Positions 42,039-50,727 of a stretch of 64,000 nt of DNA are shown here, one piece after another. Source of the stretch: UBA10205 sp964373815 (lineage in GTDB: Archaea; Iainarchaeota; Iainarchaeia; Iainarchaeales; Iainarchaeaceae); the NCBI GenBank assembly GCA_964373815.1, contig CAYJWI010000003.1, positions 10,252 through 74,251 on the forward strand, written 5' to 3'. The position numbers and the translations under genes were made by a program. The notes under the pieces are model-generated. The model was not told where the DNA came from, searched no databases, and saw nothing but the letters and a program-made list of their open reading frames with translations. Every line of letters begins with the position of its first letter. The stretch's first letter is position 1.

Positions 42039-42560
42039 ATGCCGAAAAAAGCCTTCCTGCCAGTCCTGCTGCTCCTGCTCTTTTCCCCGGGCGCTTTTGC
42101 GAACTACAACGACAACCTTGTAAAGGTAGACCTAAACACTATCGACAATGGCTCCGAGTACAGCCGCTCCTCGACGCAGTCCATAACCCTTGTTCACACT
42201 GTGACAAAGCTCGACGCAGCACTTACCTCAGCCACCATTTCCATACTAAAGTACAAGGCAGGCAACAATTATGAAATAATTTCAGGCCCCTTGACCATGG
42301 ACTTTGCCTCCTTGCCAGCAGGAAGCGTCGTCACCTTCTTGCCGAGATTCATCTCCCTTTCGAGCCTTCAGAACGGCACCAACACTTTCTCCGTGGTGAT
42401 AAGCTCCACGACCCCGCAGGATTTCGAGCCGCTCGACAACATAGACAATGTTTCAATAATAGTCTTCGACAACGCGAAGATGGTCGTGCCGGAAACCCAT
42501 CCCGTTCTTGCGCTCCTTGCGGCGCTTTTTGTGCTTGCCATACTGCGCAGAAAAGCCTGA
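42039..42560 (+). CDS. Secreted protein with PEP-CTERM-like tail
   Basis: 173 residues: signal peptide (FLPVLLLLLFSPGAFA), a beta-rich domain with N-glycosylation sequons, and a C-terminal VPETHPVLALLAALFVLAIL helix followed by RRKA. The order Pro-Glu motif, membrane helix, basic cluster is the layout of PEP/PEF-CTERM sorting signals handled by exosortases or archaeosortases. No sortase gene is in the window. Leaderless ATG with a TTTTTTATAC box at -27. Confidence 0.65.
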   Translation: MPKKAFLPVLLLLLFSPGAFANYNDNLVKVDLNTIDNGSEYSRSSTQSITLVHTVTKLDAALTSATISILKYKAGNNYEIISGPLTMDFASLPAGSVVTFLPRFISLSSLQNGTNTFSVVISSTTPQDFEPLDNIDNVSIIVFDNAKMVVPETHPVLALLAALFVLAILRRKA

Positions 42561-42598
42561 GTATTGGACTTAAATATAGCGTCAACATTGATTATAGC

Positions 42599-42871
42599 GT
42601 GGCTAACATATCTTTCACTGAATTGGGCAACCCCGCAAACCTGCCCATAGCTGTTTTTTTCTTTCTCTGTTTGATAGTTTTTGGCCTAATTTTTGTTTAC
42701 AAGCAGAACTGGCTAAGGGCCATTAACAAGGCACGGGAAGATGCCGGCATTAGGCATAAAATAAAGGCAAGCGAAGCTATCGACCAACTGGAAAACAAAC
42801 TTCTCAAAGTAGTGGGCTGGCTTATAATTTTATTAGGCGTTTGCGGATTGGTTTGGGCCATTTTCTTTTAA
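42599..42871 (+). CDS. Small two-span membrane protein
   Basis: 90 residues with helices at about 16-34 and 70-89 and a basic cytoplasmic loop between (KAREDAGIRHKIKASEAIDQLENK). No family recognised. GTG start with a CTTAAATATAG box about 27 nt upstream. Confidence 0.6.
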   Translation: MANISFTELGNPANLPIAVFFFLCLIVFGLIFVYKQNWLRAINKAREDAGIRHKIKASEAIDQLENKLLKVVGWLIILLGVCGLVWAIFF

Positions 42872-42964
42872 TGCCCGTGTTTTTGGGTCAAAGCTAGCCA
42901 TAAAACTTTTTAAACAAAAGAACTAATGCAAAACCTTTAAATCCACCAATCCCTTCCTATTTGC

Positions 42965-43228
42965 ATGACTTCATTGGATGACGAGCCGGTTCTGCGCGGG
43001 GGGTTTTGGGACGCGCAAAAAATCCTCGTAGTTGTTGTTTTCATTGCGGGGCTTCTGGTCGGCGGCTTTGTGACGAACAAGTACATAGACAAGCAGGTGC
43101 TTGCAAAGCAGGCAGTGGACTCAAACTCGGTTTCGCAGCTCAATTCGCGCCTCGATCAGAGAAACGATCTGCTCTACAGCTGCCTTTTGAAGAACAACAT
43201 ATCGCCTGAAACGTGCGCAAAGGGTTAA
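42965..43228 (+). CDS. Small single-span membrane protein
   Basis: 87 residues. One membrane helix (ILVVVVFIAGLLVGGFV, about residues 20-36) is followed by an outward-facing or periplasmic-side helical tail with two Cys (YSCLLKNNISPETCAKG). A CTTTAAATC box at -27 supports the ATG. Its stop overlaps the end of mazF by 4 nt, tail to tail. Confidence 0.6.
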   Translation: MTSLDDEPVLRGGFWDAQKILVVVVFIAGLLVGGFVTNKYIDKQVLAKQAVDSNSVSQLNSRLDQRNDLLYSCLLKNNISPETCAKG

Positions 43229-43563
43229 TCCGCTTTGAGCAGATTGTTTATTTCTTTTACGACTTCCGCGAAGTTTTTGTCCCTAAGTTTTCCAAATGGC
43301 TTTAACAGTAGTTTCTTGTGCAACCGGAATATTTTGTCCGCTTTTACCCTGCTCGGGATTGGCAATTTCCCGGCTTCAAGGTCTTGTGGGGCAATGCTTA
43401 CTGAATAGTCCGCCTGTTTCATGCTTGATGTCACGGCGCAGACAACCACGTCTTCGGCTTTTTCGTTGTAACTATTGTTTGACACTATGATGCACGGCCG
43501 TATTTTTGTTTCCGACAAATCTGAAAATGGGAGGCTGGCCCAGAAAAGCTCCCTTTGTTTCAC
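43225..43563 (-). CDS. mazF: MazF/PemK-type toxin
   Basis: 112-residue ribonuclease toxin of a type II system. Visible motifs are RELFWASLPFSDLSETKIRP, CIIVSNN near residue 27, VVVCAVTSS, and LPIPSRVKADKIFRLHK, as in PemK proteins. The GTG at 43563 has a GGGAGG site upstream and overlaps the antitoxin TGA (GTGA), so translation is coupled; a TTG at 43593 is less likely. Confidence 0.85.
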   Translation of the reverse strand: MKQRELFWASLPFSDLSETKIRPCIIVSNNSYNEKAEDVVVCAVTSSMKQADYSVSIAPQDLEAGKLPIPSRVKADKIFRLHKKLLLKPFGKLRDKNFAEVVKEINNLLKAD

Positions 43564-43835
43564 TTGAGGTCCTCCCTTGCTATTTTGTCCCAAACCTCAT
43601 CTTCTTTTGTCCACATCCGTTTCAATGATTCTAAAGACATTTTTCTCCAGAATTCATCCTCCTCTTCCACCATTTTTTTCGCAACGTCCGCCTCTTTCCG
43701 AATTATTATCTCCTTTTCCTTCTCGATTAGCACGAGGGATTCCCTCGGCTTTATGTTCATGGATTTTCTCATGTCCTCAGGGATAACTATCTGCCCCCTT
43801 TCGTTGACGAGCACGCTCCTGATTCGAATAGTCAT
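43560..43835 (-). CDS. mazE: MazE/AbrB-type antitoxin
   Basis: 91 residues: an N-terminal AbrB-like swapped-hairpin DNA-binding domain (VLVNERGQIVIPEDMRKSM) and an acidic, helical tail (EEEDEFWRKMSLESLKRMW) that would mask the toxin. The ATG at 43835 has a GTTAAATCA box about 29 nt upstream; an ATG at 43844 is possible. It immediately precedes the overlapping mazF. Confidence 0.8.
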   Translation of the reverse strand: MTIRIRSVLVNERGQIVIPEDMRKSMNIKPRESLVLIEKEKEIIIRKEADVAKKMVEEEDEFWRKMSLESLKRMWTKEDEVWDKIAREDLK

Positions 43836-43848
43836 AGTATTCATACTA
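43835..43848. promoter_or_regulatory. Candidate MazE operator
   Basis: TAGTAT-TC-ATACTA, a palindrome with 6-bp arms over the translation start of mazE and next to the expected transcript start, the usual place for an autoregulatory antitoxin site. Confidence 0.4.
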
Positions 43849-43896
43849 ATCATACTTTGTTGATTTAACACTTTCGCCGTTCCAAGCACCCCACAT

Positions 43897-43916
43897 ACTT
43901 CGTCAATCAACGAAGT
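43897..43916. promoter_or_regulatory. Inverted repeat abutting the TATA box of the large lipoprotein gene
   Basis: ACTTCGT and ACGAAGT are exact complements over a 6-nt spacer and end right before the TTAATTTATTT box (43917-43927) that lies 26 nt upstream of the ATG at 43948. A regulator bound here would touch the basal promoter. Confidence 0.45.
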
Positions 43917-43947
43917 TAATTTATTTGTTTTGTTCCGCTATCTTATA

Positions 43948-46900
43948 ATGCCAAAGCTCCCAATTCTACTATTTGCAGCCATGCTTCTCCTCTCAGGCTG
44001 CCTTGAGAAGTTGAGCGTGCAGGACAGGCTCTCCTGCCTCGAACTCACTTCGTATTCCTTTACTTCTGTGCCAGATTGCGCCTCGCAGGAAGGCTGCTTT
44101 GGAAAAGTGCAGGAATCATTCCCTATGGGTGAAAAGGTTTTCCCTTCGGATGTGCGCGAAAGCATTTTCGGCTCAAAGAACCATCTTGCCCGCTCCTGGC
44201 TTTTCTTGAACAACGCAAAATCAAACCTCAAGCAAATGCACTCCCTCTGTGAAAACGCTTCGGATTTTTCCGGTATTGCGAGGCAGGCGAACGAACTGAA
44301 CGCAAACCTCGCAATTGCCGCTAAAGAAATCGATTACTTCAGCCAAAGCGCAGCCCTTGCAATAAATTCCGAGATAGATGATCTGGGCATCGAGGACATA
44401 AACCTGGTGCGCGAAGAGCCCCTCTTCGATGATTACATAGTGCTGAACCAGAACGCGCTCGACTTTGCCCAGCACAATTCCGAGGGAAAAACCTATGCAT
44501 CTAAATTCCTCAAGGAGGCGAAGTCGCTCGAATCAATCGGAAAAACCCTTTCTGCATCCTCGCTGCTTTCGGAAAAAAGCCTGCTCGGGATAATTTCGCA
44601 AAACAGCTCCCTGCTCTCAAGCGAGGCAAAGGGGCGTTTGGAGAAGCGTGATTTCCCTGTCTCGTTCATATACCCGGTTTTTTCCGGTGTCTCGAAGTTC
44701 TTTGCCGACTTTTTCGCGCTCGGAGGTTCGGTTGGTTCCCTCAAAAACCTCCCCTCATACGGTGTTTTCGAGTCCCTCAATAGAATAATTGGCGCGGACA
44801 ATTCCGCTGCCTCGGCTTTTTTCAAGACTTTTCGGGACGATTCGGCCCATAGGGTTTTGCTCAAGGAAAAAATATCTGGGCAGAAGGCAGCAATCAATTC
44901 CTCTCTTGATGCTTTGGAGAAGAAGGCGGGGCTGCTCGAAAAAAACCTCGCAAATGTTGCCCTTACTCCGATGCCAGTTTCCGGGGAAGGGAATGCTTCA
45001 CTGGTTTTAGAATCTGGTCTTTCCCGCGCTTATTTGGAAAATTTCGGGAGCGAATTCGGCAAAGGGGCCTCATCCATAAAATCCTCCCTCGCCTCGCTCG
45101 AGGAAGCGGAATTTCTCGGCAACATCTCCCTCGGGTATCTCGGCTCTTCGATAAAGGCGGTTTCAGGCAAGGTCCAAAAGCTTTCTGATAATGTCAGCAA
45201 AGCCGAGGCGATTTCAGCAGAATCTGGCGCAAGGTGCTCGCAGGAAGTTTTGCGGATAGAGGAAAAGATTTCCGGAAAGGGATTCGATTCTACGCTTCCT
45301 TCAATAATTTCCGCAAGGGAAAGATTGCGCGCCGAAATAATCTCCTACCATTCTTCCGGTAAGGGCTCTTCGTGCCAGCGCATAGTTTCCGACTTTGCCT
45401 CATTGTTAGGGCTCCTTGATTCTTCCTTGCCGCAGGAAGAATTCTCCATGTCAATAGACAAGTGCATTTCACGCGCCGAAGCCCTCCTGGGGCTGCTGGA
45501 AGATTCGGATGGTTCTGGCTTGCAGCTCTCCTCGCTCAAGCGCCTTGCAAAGCCATACCAAAACCCATCCCTTGTACTAGAATCGTGCGAAACCATAAGC
45601 GCGAGGCTTACGAAAAACGCATACTCTTTGCCGGAAGTAATTGAAGCGCAGCAAAATTACGCCACCCTTTCAGGGAAAATCTCTTCGCTAAAATCCCTGC
45701 TGCAAAATTTTCCCCTCATTGCTTCAGGCACTTTAGGCGAAGCAGGTCCATTGCTCCGCTCGTTTGATTCCATTTCAGCGGATTTTGAAAACGGCAAGTT
45801 CGGCCTTTCTGCAATCGCGCGCGCAAAAGAAATACTTGAAAGCGAAAGGGCCACCCTTTCAAAAGCCAATGAACTTCTCCCCTCCCTTGCCTCGAGGGCG
45901 GTTGAAAAATACATGGAAATAGGTTTTATTCCGCGCGGGCCTTCAGGCAACGCCCTTGCAAGGCTTAGCCTGCAAAACCCCGGGCCCGAAATAGACGCAG
46001 CTTTCACTTCTGAAATTTCCCTAGATTCTTCAGATGCGCAGGAAGTTTTCTCCACCAAAAATGTCTCCTCCAGCCCTTCCGGCAAAAAGACAGTGCTCCG
46101 TTTTTCGGGACTGCTTTCTGGCCTCAATTCCCTGATTCTTGACATGGATTCCGGCAGGCAACAAGACGATAATTCAGGGCAATTCCTGCAGACGCAGCAG
46201 GAGAAGGAGAGGATATTGCTAGAGAACGCAGGCCTCGGCGCCAAAGCCTTTGCTTTTCCGGAAAAAAGCCCGGAGCTTGCGCAGATGCAAAAGAAGATAG
46301 AGCTGCTCGCAAACCAGGGAAAACTGAAGGAGGCGGGGGAGCAGCTTTCCGATTTCAAAAAGGAAGTGGAATCCGCCGAACTCAGGGAAAAAAGCGAAGC
46401 CGGGCTCAAGGAGCGGGCAGCAGATTTTTCCGAAAAGCTCTCGAAAATAATTTCTCTAAAAAAAGGGCTTTCAGAAAATGCCTCCGCGCTCCTGCAGAAC
46501 CTCAAAAGCGTTCCGGAAAACGAGCTTGCGGAGGTTTACGCTTTCTCGCCTGTAACACTTGAGCGGCTGCAAAAACTCTCGGGGCTCGCCGCAATTAAAA
46601 CCATCACCCCGCAAAAAGTTTCGGAACTCCTAGAGAAGGGGAAGTTCGGCCAGCTAGAAGAGCTCCTGCAGTCCGGGAACGCGGATGAAGAGCTCGCCAA
46701 GATCGAATCCGCTTCCGAAGAGGCGGTCTCCGCACTTGAGAGGCTGAAGGTCAACGCTCTCTCTTCATACAATTCAGCGCTCGCCTACCTCAAAACCTCG
46801 CCGGAAAAAAACCTCGAGGCCGAGGAGCTGCTCATAAAATCGAGGCAGGCGCTTGAAGCCAAATCCTACCTCGAATCCCTGCTCAACTCCGGCAAGGCAT

Positions 46901-47130
46901 CGGCAATTACAGGCGCCGCCATCCTCGCACCTAAAAGTGAAATCCCGCTTGCGGTCTACCCGCTCGCACTCGTGATACTGCTTGCCGCGTTTTACGCTTT
47001 CACGAAAAAAGAGGAGAAGCCAAAACAGCCGCTCAAAATAAGGAAAGCTAATGAGCCGATTGAAAATGTGGGCACTGAAAACATTTCTGAACGCGAAGGC
47101 AACGAAGGGAAACCAAAGGCTGCTCTATAA
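43948..47130 (+). CDS. Large membrane-anchored coiled-coil lipoprotein
   Basis: 1060 residues. The signal peptide ends in a lipobox (MLLLSGC, Cys18), followed by a short domain with four Cys, then some 900 residues of mostly amphipathic helix, and a C-terminal membrane helix (YPLALVILLAAFYAF) with a charged cytoplasmic tail. It would thus be tethered at both ends, with a long helical ectodomain outside the cell. No family recognised. ATG 43948 chosen for its TATA spacing. It is convergent with the next secreted protein. Confidence 0.7.
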   Translation: MPKLPILLFAAMLLLSGCLEKLSVQDRLSCLELTSYSFTSVPDCASQEGCFGKVQESFPMGEKVFPSDVRESIFGSKNHLARSWLFLNNAKSNLKQMHSLCENASDFSGIARQANELNANLAIAAKEIDYFSQSAALAINSEIDDLGIEDINLVREEPLFDDYIVLNQNALDFAQHNSEGKTYASKFLKEAKSLESIGKTLSASSLLSEKSLLGIISQNSSLLSSEAKGRLEKRDFPVSFIYPVFSGVSKFFADFFALGGSVGSLKNLPSYGVFESLNRIIGADNSAASAFFKTFRDDSAHRVLLKEKISGQKAAINSSLDALEKKAGLLEKNLANVALTPMPVSGEGNASLVLESGLSRAYLENFGSEFGKGASSIKSSLASLEEAEFLGNISLGYLGSSIKAVSGKVQKLSDNVSKAEAISAESGARCSQEVLRIEEKISGKGFDSTLPSIISARERLRAEIISYHSSGKGSSCQRIVSDFASLLGLLDSSLPQEEFSMSIDKCISRAEALLGLLEDSDGSGLQLSSLKRLAKPYQNPSLVLESCETISARLTKNAYSLPEVIEAQQNYATLSGKISSLKSLLQNFPLIASGTLGEAGPLLRSFDSISADFENGKFGLSAIARAKEILESERATLSKANELLPSLASRAVEKYMEIGFIPRGPSGNALARLSLQNPGPEIDAAFTSEISLDSSDAQEVFSTKNVSSSPSGKKTVLRFSGLLSGLNSLILDMDSGRQQDDNSGQFLQTQQEKERILLENAGLGAKAFAFPEKSPELAQMQKKIELLANQGKLKEAGEQLSDFKKEVESAELREKSEAGLKERAADFSEKLSKIISLKKGLSENASALLQNLKSVPENELAEVYAFSPVTLERLQKLSGLAAIKTITPQKVSELLEKGKFGQLEELLQSGNADEELAKIESASEEAVSALERLKVNALSSYNSALAYLKTSPEKNLEAEELLIKSRQALEAKSYLESLLNSGKASAITGAAILAPKSEIPLAVYPLALVILLAAFYAFTKKEEKPKQPLKIRKANEPIENVGTENISEREGNEGKPKAAL

Positions 47131-47175
47131 CGTTGCCTTAAACTTTTGGGCTTCACAATTTGGCTCTGCAGCGCT

Positions 47176-48396
47176 TCAATCCTTCTTGAAATAAAAGTAA
47201 GCGAAAACGCCCGCTGAAACAAGCGCGAGCAGGACCGAAGCTATTACTTTTGCTTCAATTCCTTCCTGCACCGTTACGTTCGCGGTGTCGCATTCAAGCG
47301 TCCTTCCCTCATGCTCCGCTATGCAGCCAAGGGAGTAAGTCCCGGCCTTCGATGCCTTTGCGTTGAAAGTTAGGTCGACCGATTGCCCGATGCCGAGCGA
47401 ATCTATTATTTTGGGGTTTTCATCGCTGGTCTCAAGCCCGCTCTGTGCCCTTACTGAAATGCGGCTAACCCGCTGCTTGCTTATGTTCTGCACCCTTATT
47501 GCGAGCTTTATGTTCTCGCCCGCAAATGCCTTGTCATTGCCAAGCGCGCTTGTAACTGAAATCTTGTGCGGCGGGTCGAGGGCCCCTAGATTTGGCCTGT
47601 TTGAAAGCATGCCCTGCTCCTCACCGAAAACATTTGTAAATGTGAGCACGGCCGGAAGCAGGGTGAAAGGCACTGCCTTGTTTGCCACAATCGAGTATGA
47701 AATCCTGTACTCTCCTGGCTTTGTGCACTGGGAGTTTTCCCAGCGTTCGCACTTGGGCGCAATCCCTTGCTTGGATGTTTCTCCCTTGAGCACGCTTATT
47801 TCAGGGGTGTTTTCCTCGAGCTCCTGCTTTCTGTAAGTGAGCATCACCTGCGCATCCTCTGTGCCGAAATTCTTCGCCACGGCATCGACGCTGAATGGGA
47901 TTCCGACATAGGGCGTGTAAGTTTCAAGCTCGAGCCTTACTCCTTTCTCTTGCGGGAAGTGCGTGCCAGTATACGAGCCGAAATATGACTCTGATGAAAT
48001 CTTCACGGTGCCGGGCAAGGAGGAAGTCCTTGCGCAGATTTTAACGCTGTTCGAGCTGCGCAATTTTTCTTTCTGGATTTCGATTCTCGCAAACCCATTC
48101 CCGAAATCCTTGCTGCGCAACTCCGCGAGCTTTTCATCGCCGTTGAAAAAGACAGCCACTGTTGCGGAGCTTTTCTGCTGCGAAGGCAGGTCGGCCTTTA
48201 GCGAGAGCATGTGGAAAACTTCGCCGTTGGCATCGGGGGCGAAGGGGAATGAAAAAGTTGTGCAATCGTAGACGCTAGACCCGTTTATGTAGAAATCCTT
48301 GAAGCCGTTCTGCCCAAAATTAATCTCCTGCACCGTCCCAGCATAGGTTATGTAGCTGAGGGCAAGGAGACAAAGTATTACAAGTCCTTTCTTCAC
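47176..48396 (-). CDS. Membrane-anchored secreted beta-rich protein
   Basis: 406 residues: signal peptide (GLVILCLLALSYITYAG), a long ectodomain with Ig/CARDB-like stretches (IKLAIRVQNISKQRVSRISV; VDLTFNAKASKAGTYSLGC) and several Cys, and a C-terminal membrane helix (VIASVLLALVSAGVFAYFYF) with KKD. Its start overlaps the adenylate-kinase-like gene stop by 4 nt, so the two are co-transcribed. Confidence 0.7.
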   Translation of the reverse strand: MKKGLVILCLLALSYITYAGTVQEINFGQNGFKDFYINGSSVYDCTTFSFPFAPDANGEVFHMLSLKADLPSQQKSSATVAVFFNGDEKLAELRSKDFGNGFARIEIQKEKLRSSNSVKICARTSSLPGTVKISSESYFGSYTGTHFPQEKGVRLELETYTPYVGIPFSVDAVAKNFGTEDAQVMLTYRKQELEENTPEISVLKGETSKQGIAPKCERWENSQCTKPGEYRISYSIVANKAVPFTLLPAVLTFTNVFGEEQGMLSNRPNLGALDPPHKISVTSALGNDKAFAGENIKLAIRVQNISKQRVSRISVRAQSGLETSDENPKIIDSLGIGQSVDLTFNAKASKAGTYSLGCIAEHEGRTLECDTANVTVQEGIEAKVIASVLLALVSAGVFAYFYFKKD

Positions 48397-48896
48397 TTCA
48401 TCCCTCTTTTCCGAATTTCTCTTATTATTAAGTCGGTTGTATCTTTAATAGTTTTCCTGTTTTCGAGCTCGAAAACCCTCTTTTTCGGGTAATTCCTCAT
48501 GCAGTGCTTCTTGCAGTAATCTATCCCTTCGCAAAAGACATTGTCCTGCACCTTCTCGGCCCCATAGCCGCGCTGCTCGAGCCTATAGCCAAGCCTCTCT
48601 TCCTCCCGCCGCGGGTTCAGCCTTAGAATGACCACTAGGTCGAACTTGCCCTTTATTTCGCACAGCAAGTGCCCCTCGATTATGGTGTTTTTCCGCTTGC
48701 CTAGGTAAATATTGAGCCTCTTTTCAAGCTTTTCTAGCGGCACGACGAGTTCGTTTTCCTGCGCATCGAATTCGCCAATTCCTTCCTTTAGCGCGAACTC
48801 CTTCTCATTGATCGTCTTGCATTTGAGGTGTTCCGAGAGCCTTTTCGCTACGGCTGTTTTGCCGACCCCCGGGGTTCCCGTGATGCAGATGCGCAT
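48393..48896 (-). CDS. AK6/Fap7-type adenylate kinase
   Basis: A 167-residue P-loop kinase with ITGTPGVGKTAVAKRLSEHL at the start, IIEGHLLCEI and VVILRLNPRREEERL. It matches the archaeal/eukaryotic Fap7 (AK6) group, which acts in small-subunit ribosome maturation and has adenylate kinase activity. No separate ribosomal gene is next to it here. Confidence 0.85.
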   Translation of the reverse strand: MRICITGTPGVGKTAVAKRLSEHLKCKTINEKEFALKEGIGEFDAQENELVVPLEKLEKRLNIYLGKRKNTIIEGHLLCEIKGKFDLVVILRLNPRREEERLGYRLEQRGYGAEKVQDNVFCEGIDYCKKHCMRNYPKKRVFELENRKTIKDTTDLIIREIRKRGMK

Positions 48897-48932
48897 GGCA
48901 CTTACTAGGCCTGGATTGTAAAATAAACCCTG

Positions 48933-49220
48933 CTATTGTTGCTCTTCCAGCCACCTCTCATATTGCTTGTGGTTGCCGGCAAAAATTATGAAACGTGTAT
49001 CTCTAACTTCCCTATAGCATATTCTGTATTGGCCAGAATCGACCACGGCCCAAGGCAGCCCATGTTGCAGGTGCCGCGTCCTTTCAAGATAGGCTATCTG
49101 ACCGATTTTTTTATTTAGCCTTATCTTTATAGAATTGTCAAATTTTGAGAAGAACTTGTCCCATCCGTCAATGTAATCAATTTTGAACGGCAAATGACCC
49201 ACAAGAACGTCATGGGCCAC
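48933..49220 (-). CDS. RelE/ParE-type toxin
   Basis: 95 residues with the family pattern: an N-terminal helix pair (GWDKFFSKFDNSIKIRLNKKIG), then RHLQHGLPWAVVDSGQYRICYR and a final FIIFAGNHKQYERWL strand-helix, as in mRNA-cleaving RelE toxins. GTG start. It lies 53 nt after the RHH antitoxin gene, in antitoxin-first order. Confidence 0.75.
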   Translation of the reverse strand: MAHDVLVGHLPFKIDYIDGWDKFFSKFDNSIKIRLNKKIGQIAYLERTRHLQHGLPWAVVDSGQYRICYREVRDTRFIIFAGNHKQYERWLEEQQ

Positions 49221-49273
49221 CGCTATTTAGTGTTTTTGTTCATTTGGTTCATACAAGCTGAACAAACAGGAAT

Positions 49274-49546
49274 TTATTTGAAACCGTATTTCTTATCTAC
49301 TTCCTCTTGAGTGTAAACCTTTCTCTTCCCTTCCTGTACTTCTTTCCACATTCTCTCCATCTTTGCAATGGCTCTCGTGTCGGTAACGGGCCTCACTACC
49401 ATGCTCCCAAAAATCTCGTACTGCTTCCCGAGCTCTAGTATGCCAGCACGCACAGCCTCGCTCTTGGTCTTGTAAACCCCATTGTCAATCAAGCTCTTCA
49501 CAATCTTTTCCTGCGCCTTCTCAAGCCTCACAAGCACTTGTGCCAT
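49274..49546 (-). CDS. Ribbon-helix-helix antitoxin
   Basis: 90 residues. The N-terminus QVLVRLEKAQEKIVKSLIDN, then GVYKTKSEAVRAGILEL, is a ribbon-helix-helix DNA-binding domain. The charged tail (RKVYTQEEVDKKYGFK) would bind the toxin. A GGTGA site lies 6-7 nt before the ATG. The promoter carries repeated boxes (see the separate entry). Confidence 0.75.
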   Translation of the reverse strand: MAQVLVRLEKAQEKIVKSLIDNGVYKTKSEAVRAGILELGKQYEIFGSMVVRPVTDTRAIAKMERMWKEVQEGKRKVYTQEEVDKKYGFK

Positions 49547-49558
49547 GCAAAATCACCT

Positions 49559-49579
49559 ATATCAAAAATATATCAAAAC
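49559..49579. promoter_or_regulatory. Tandem 10-bp boxes before the RHH antitoxin
   Basis: TATATCAAAA occurs twice with an 11-bp period (49559-49568, 49570-49579), between the ATTTATATATT box (49581-49591) and the antitoxin start. Tandem half-sites at one helical turn are typical operators of ribbon-helix-helix proteins. Confidence 0.5.
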
Positions 49580-49616
49580 AATATATAAATCTAATTAGGG
49601 TTTCCTGGCGTGGTTT

Positions 49617-50265
49617 TTAGGGCCTCTTGTTCCTTCCCCCCAAAGTGCTCGGAAAAAAACCGAATTTCGCTTGCCGCAGGGTGTTTTTTCTGCGCTCTTC
49701 TCTTTTTGCCACCCTCCACGCCTTGACAACTTCTAACCCTGTTGCGGACAGGCGCCGCCATGCAGCCCCAGTTGGCTTACTAACCCATATCACTGATTTG
49801 CGGCTTATCCCGGACTCATGAAGCAAACCTTCAACGTGGTCTTGGTGCACCAGGACAAAATCGTTTTTTCCGGCTTTTTTTTGCTTGATTTTCAGGGCCC
49901 ATTGCTTCTCGCGCAGGTTCATGTTCATGAACCTCAAAACACCCCTGCTTTCTCTTTCCCTAAATCCCCAATACAAGTCGTGGACTGATTGCTTATCAAG
50001 CGGCACTATCCCCCAGCCCATTTCATGTGCTTTTGCAATGGCTACGCCGAAGGGGTCTATGAGGCCCACATGCATTTTCCCTATATGCCCAAGAATAAGC
50101 TTTGGCGGTGGAGGAGAAGGGGTGAACAAAGTTTCAGCATAACAAGGCCTTGTTTTGCTTGTTTAAGCCAATCGCTTCGTCTTTTAACCTCTCACCGCCG
50201 TGTTCCAGGCAATAGAGCAGCTTGGATGCCCTTGATTCCTTTTGAGATTCAATGGTGTCCCCCAT
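49617..50265 (-). pseudogene. Frameshifted gene, TraB-like in part
   Basis: Two frames seem to belong together. The first begins at ATG 50265 (MGDTIESQKESRASKLLYCL) and ends at 50134; the second, open from about 50155 to 49617, reads TRPCYAETLFTPSPPPPKLI and then GHIGKMHVGLIDPFGVAIAK. Joining them needs one shift near an AAAAC run at about 50145-50155. The C-terminal part has REKQWALKIKQ followed by FVLVHQDHVEGLL, which recalls the C-terminal pattern of TraB/PrgY proteins, but the match is weak. If there is no shift, the second frame could start at TTG 50129 (170 residues). It could be a decayed gene or a sequencing error. Confidence 0.4.
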
Positions 50266-50642
50266 GCTTGTCACTTGCCTGCAACGTTGAGGATTATGCC
50301 TTAAGTGGTATAAATACTTTTCCATCCAACGGAGCTTTATCCTGCCTTCTTTTTTCCAGAAATGTCATTTTGTTCCGTTATTTGGAAAAATAGGCGTTTT
50401 ACGGCCTTTTTCCTTATGTATATTCGATTTTTTTTTCCTCAAAAAAATTTTTGAAAAAACGCGAAAAATCCGAGTTATGTATATGGCTGTTTTGGGCGGG
50501 AATTCGCGGTCAAAAAGCCGAAAAAGCTTGCTCTAAAACTCTTTTAGAAAAAGAAAGAGAATATAGTAAAAAGTTTTTGCTGTTCTTGCAGTCAAGTGCC
50601 CGGAAAGCATGCTGCCTAGAAATTTGGCCGCCTCTCAAAGTA

Positions 50643-50674
50643 ACTTTGAATAAATAATGTGCCCCCACGGGGCA
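50643..50674. repeat. 32-bp repeat with GC hairpin, copy 1
   Basis: Begins ACTTTGAATAAATAATGTG and ends in a TGCCCC/GGGGCA hairpin. Copy 2 at 51965-51996 differs only in the 4-nt loop region. Read on the minus strand it is a hairpin then an AT-rich stretch, 54 nt after the HisG-like gene, so it may act as its terminator. The stretch 50326-50727 has no gene I can support, and is AT-rich apart from this repeat. Confidence 0.6.
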
Positions 50675-50727
50675 ACTTATACTGGCGCCGGTTTATATTC
50701 GGAGTAAGCCGGAATTCCGGCCTCGTT

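Noticed and set aside
50451..50657. A 68-codon + strand frame (starts MKKREKSELCIWLFWAG)
   Set aside because: It lies in AT-rich, low-complexity DNA, ends inside the 32-bp repeat and shows no family or promoter with normal spacing.
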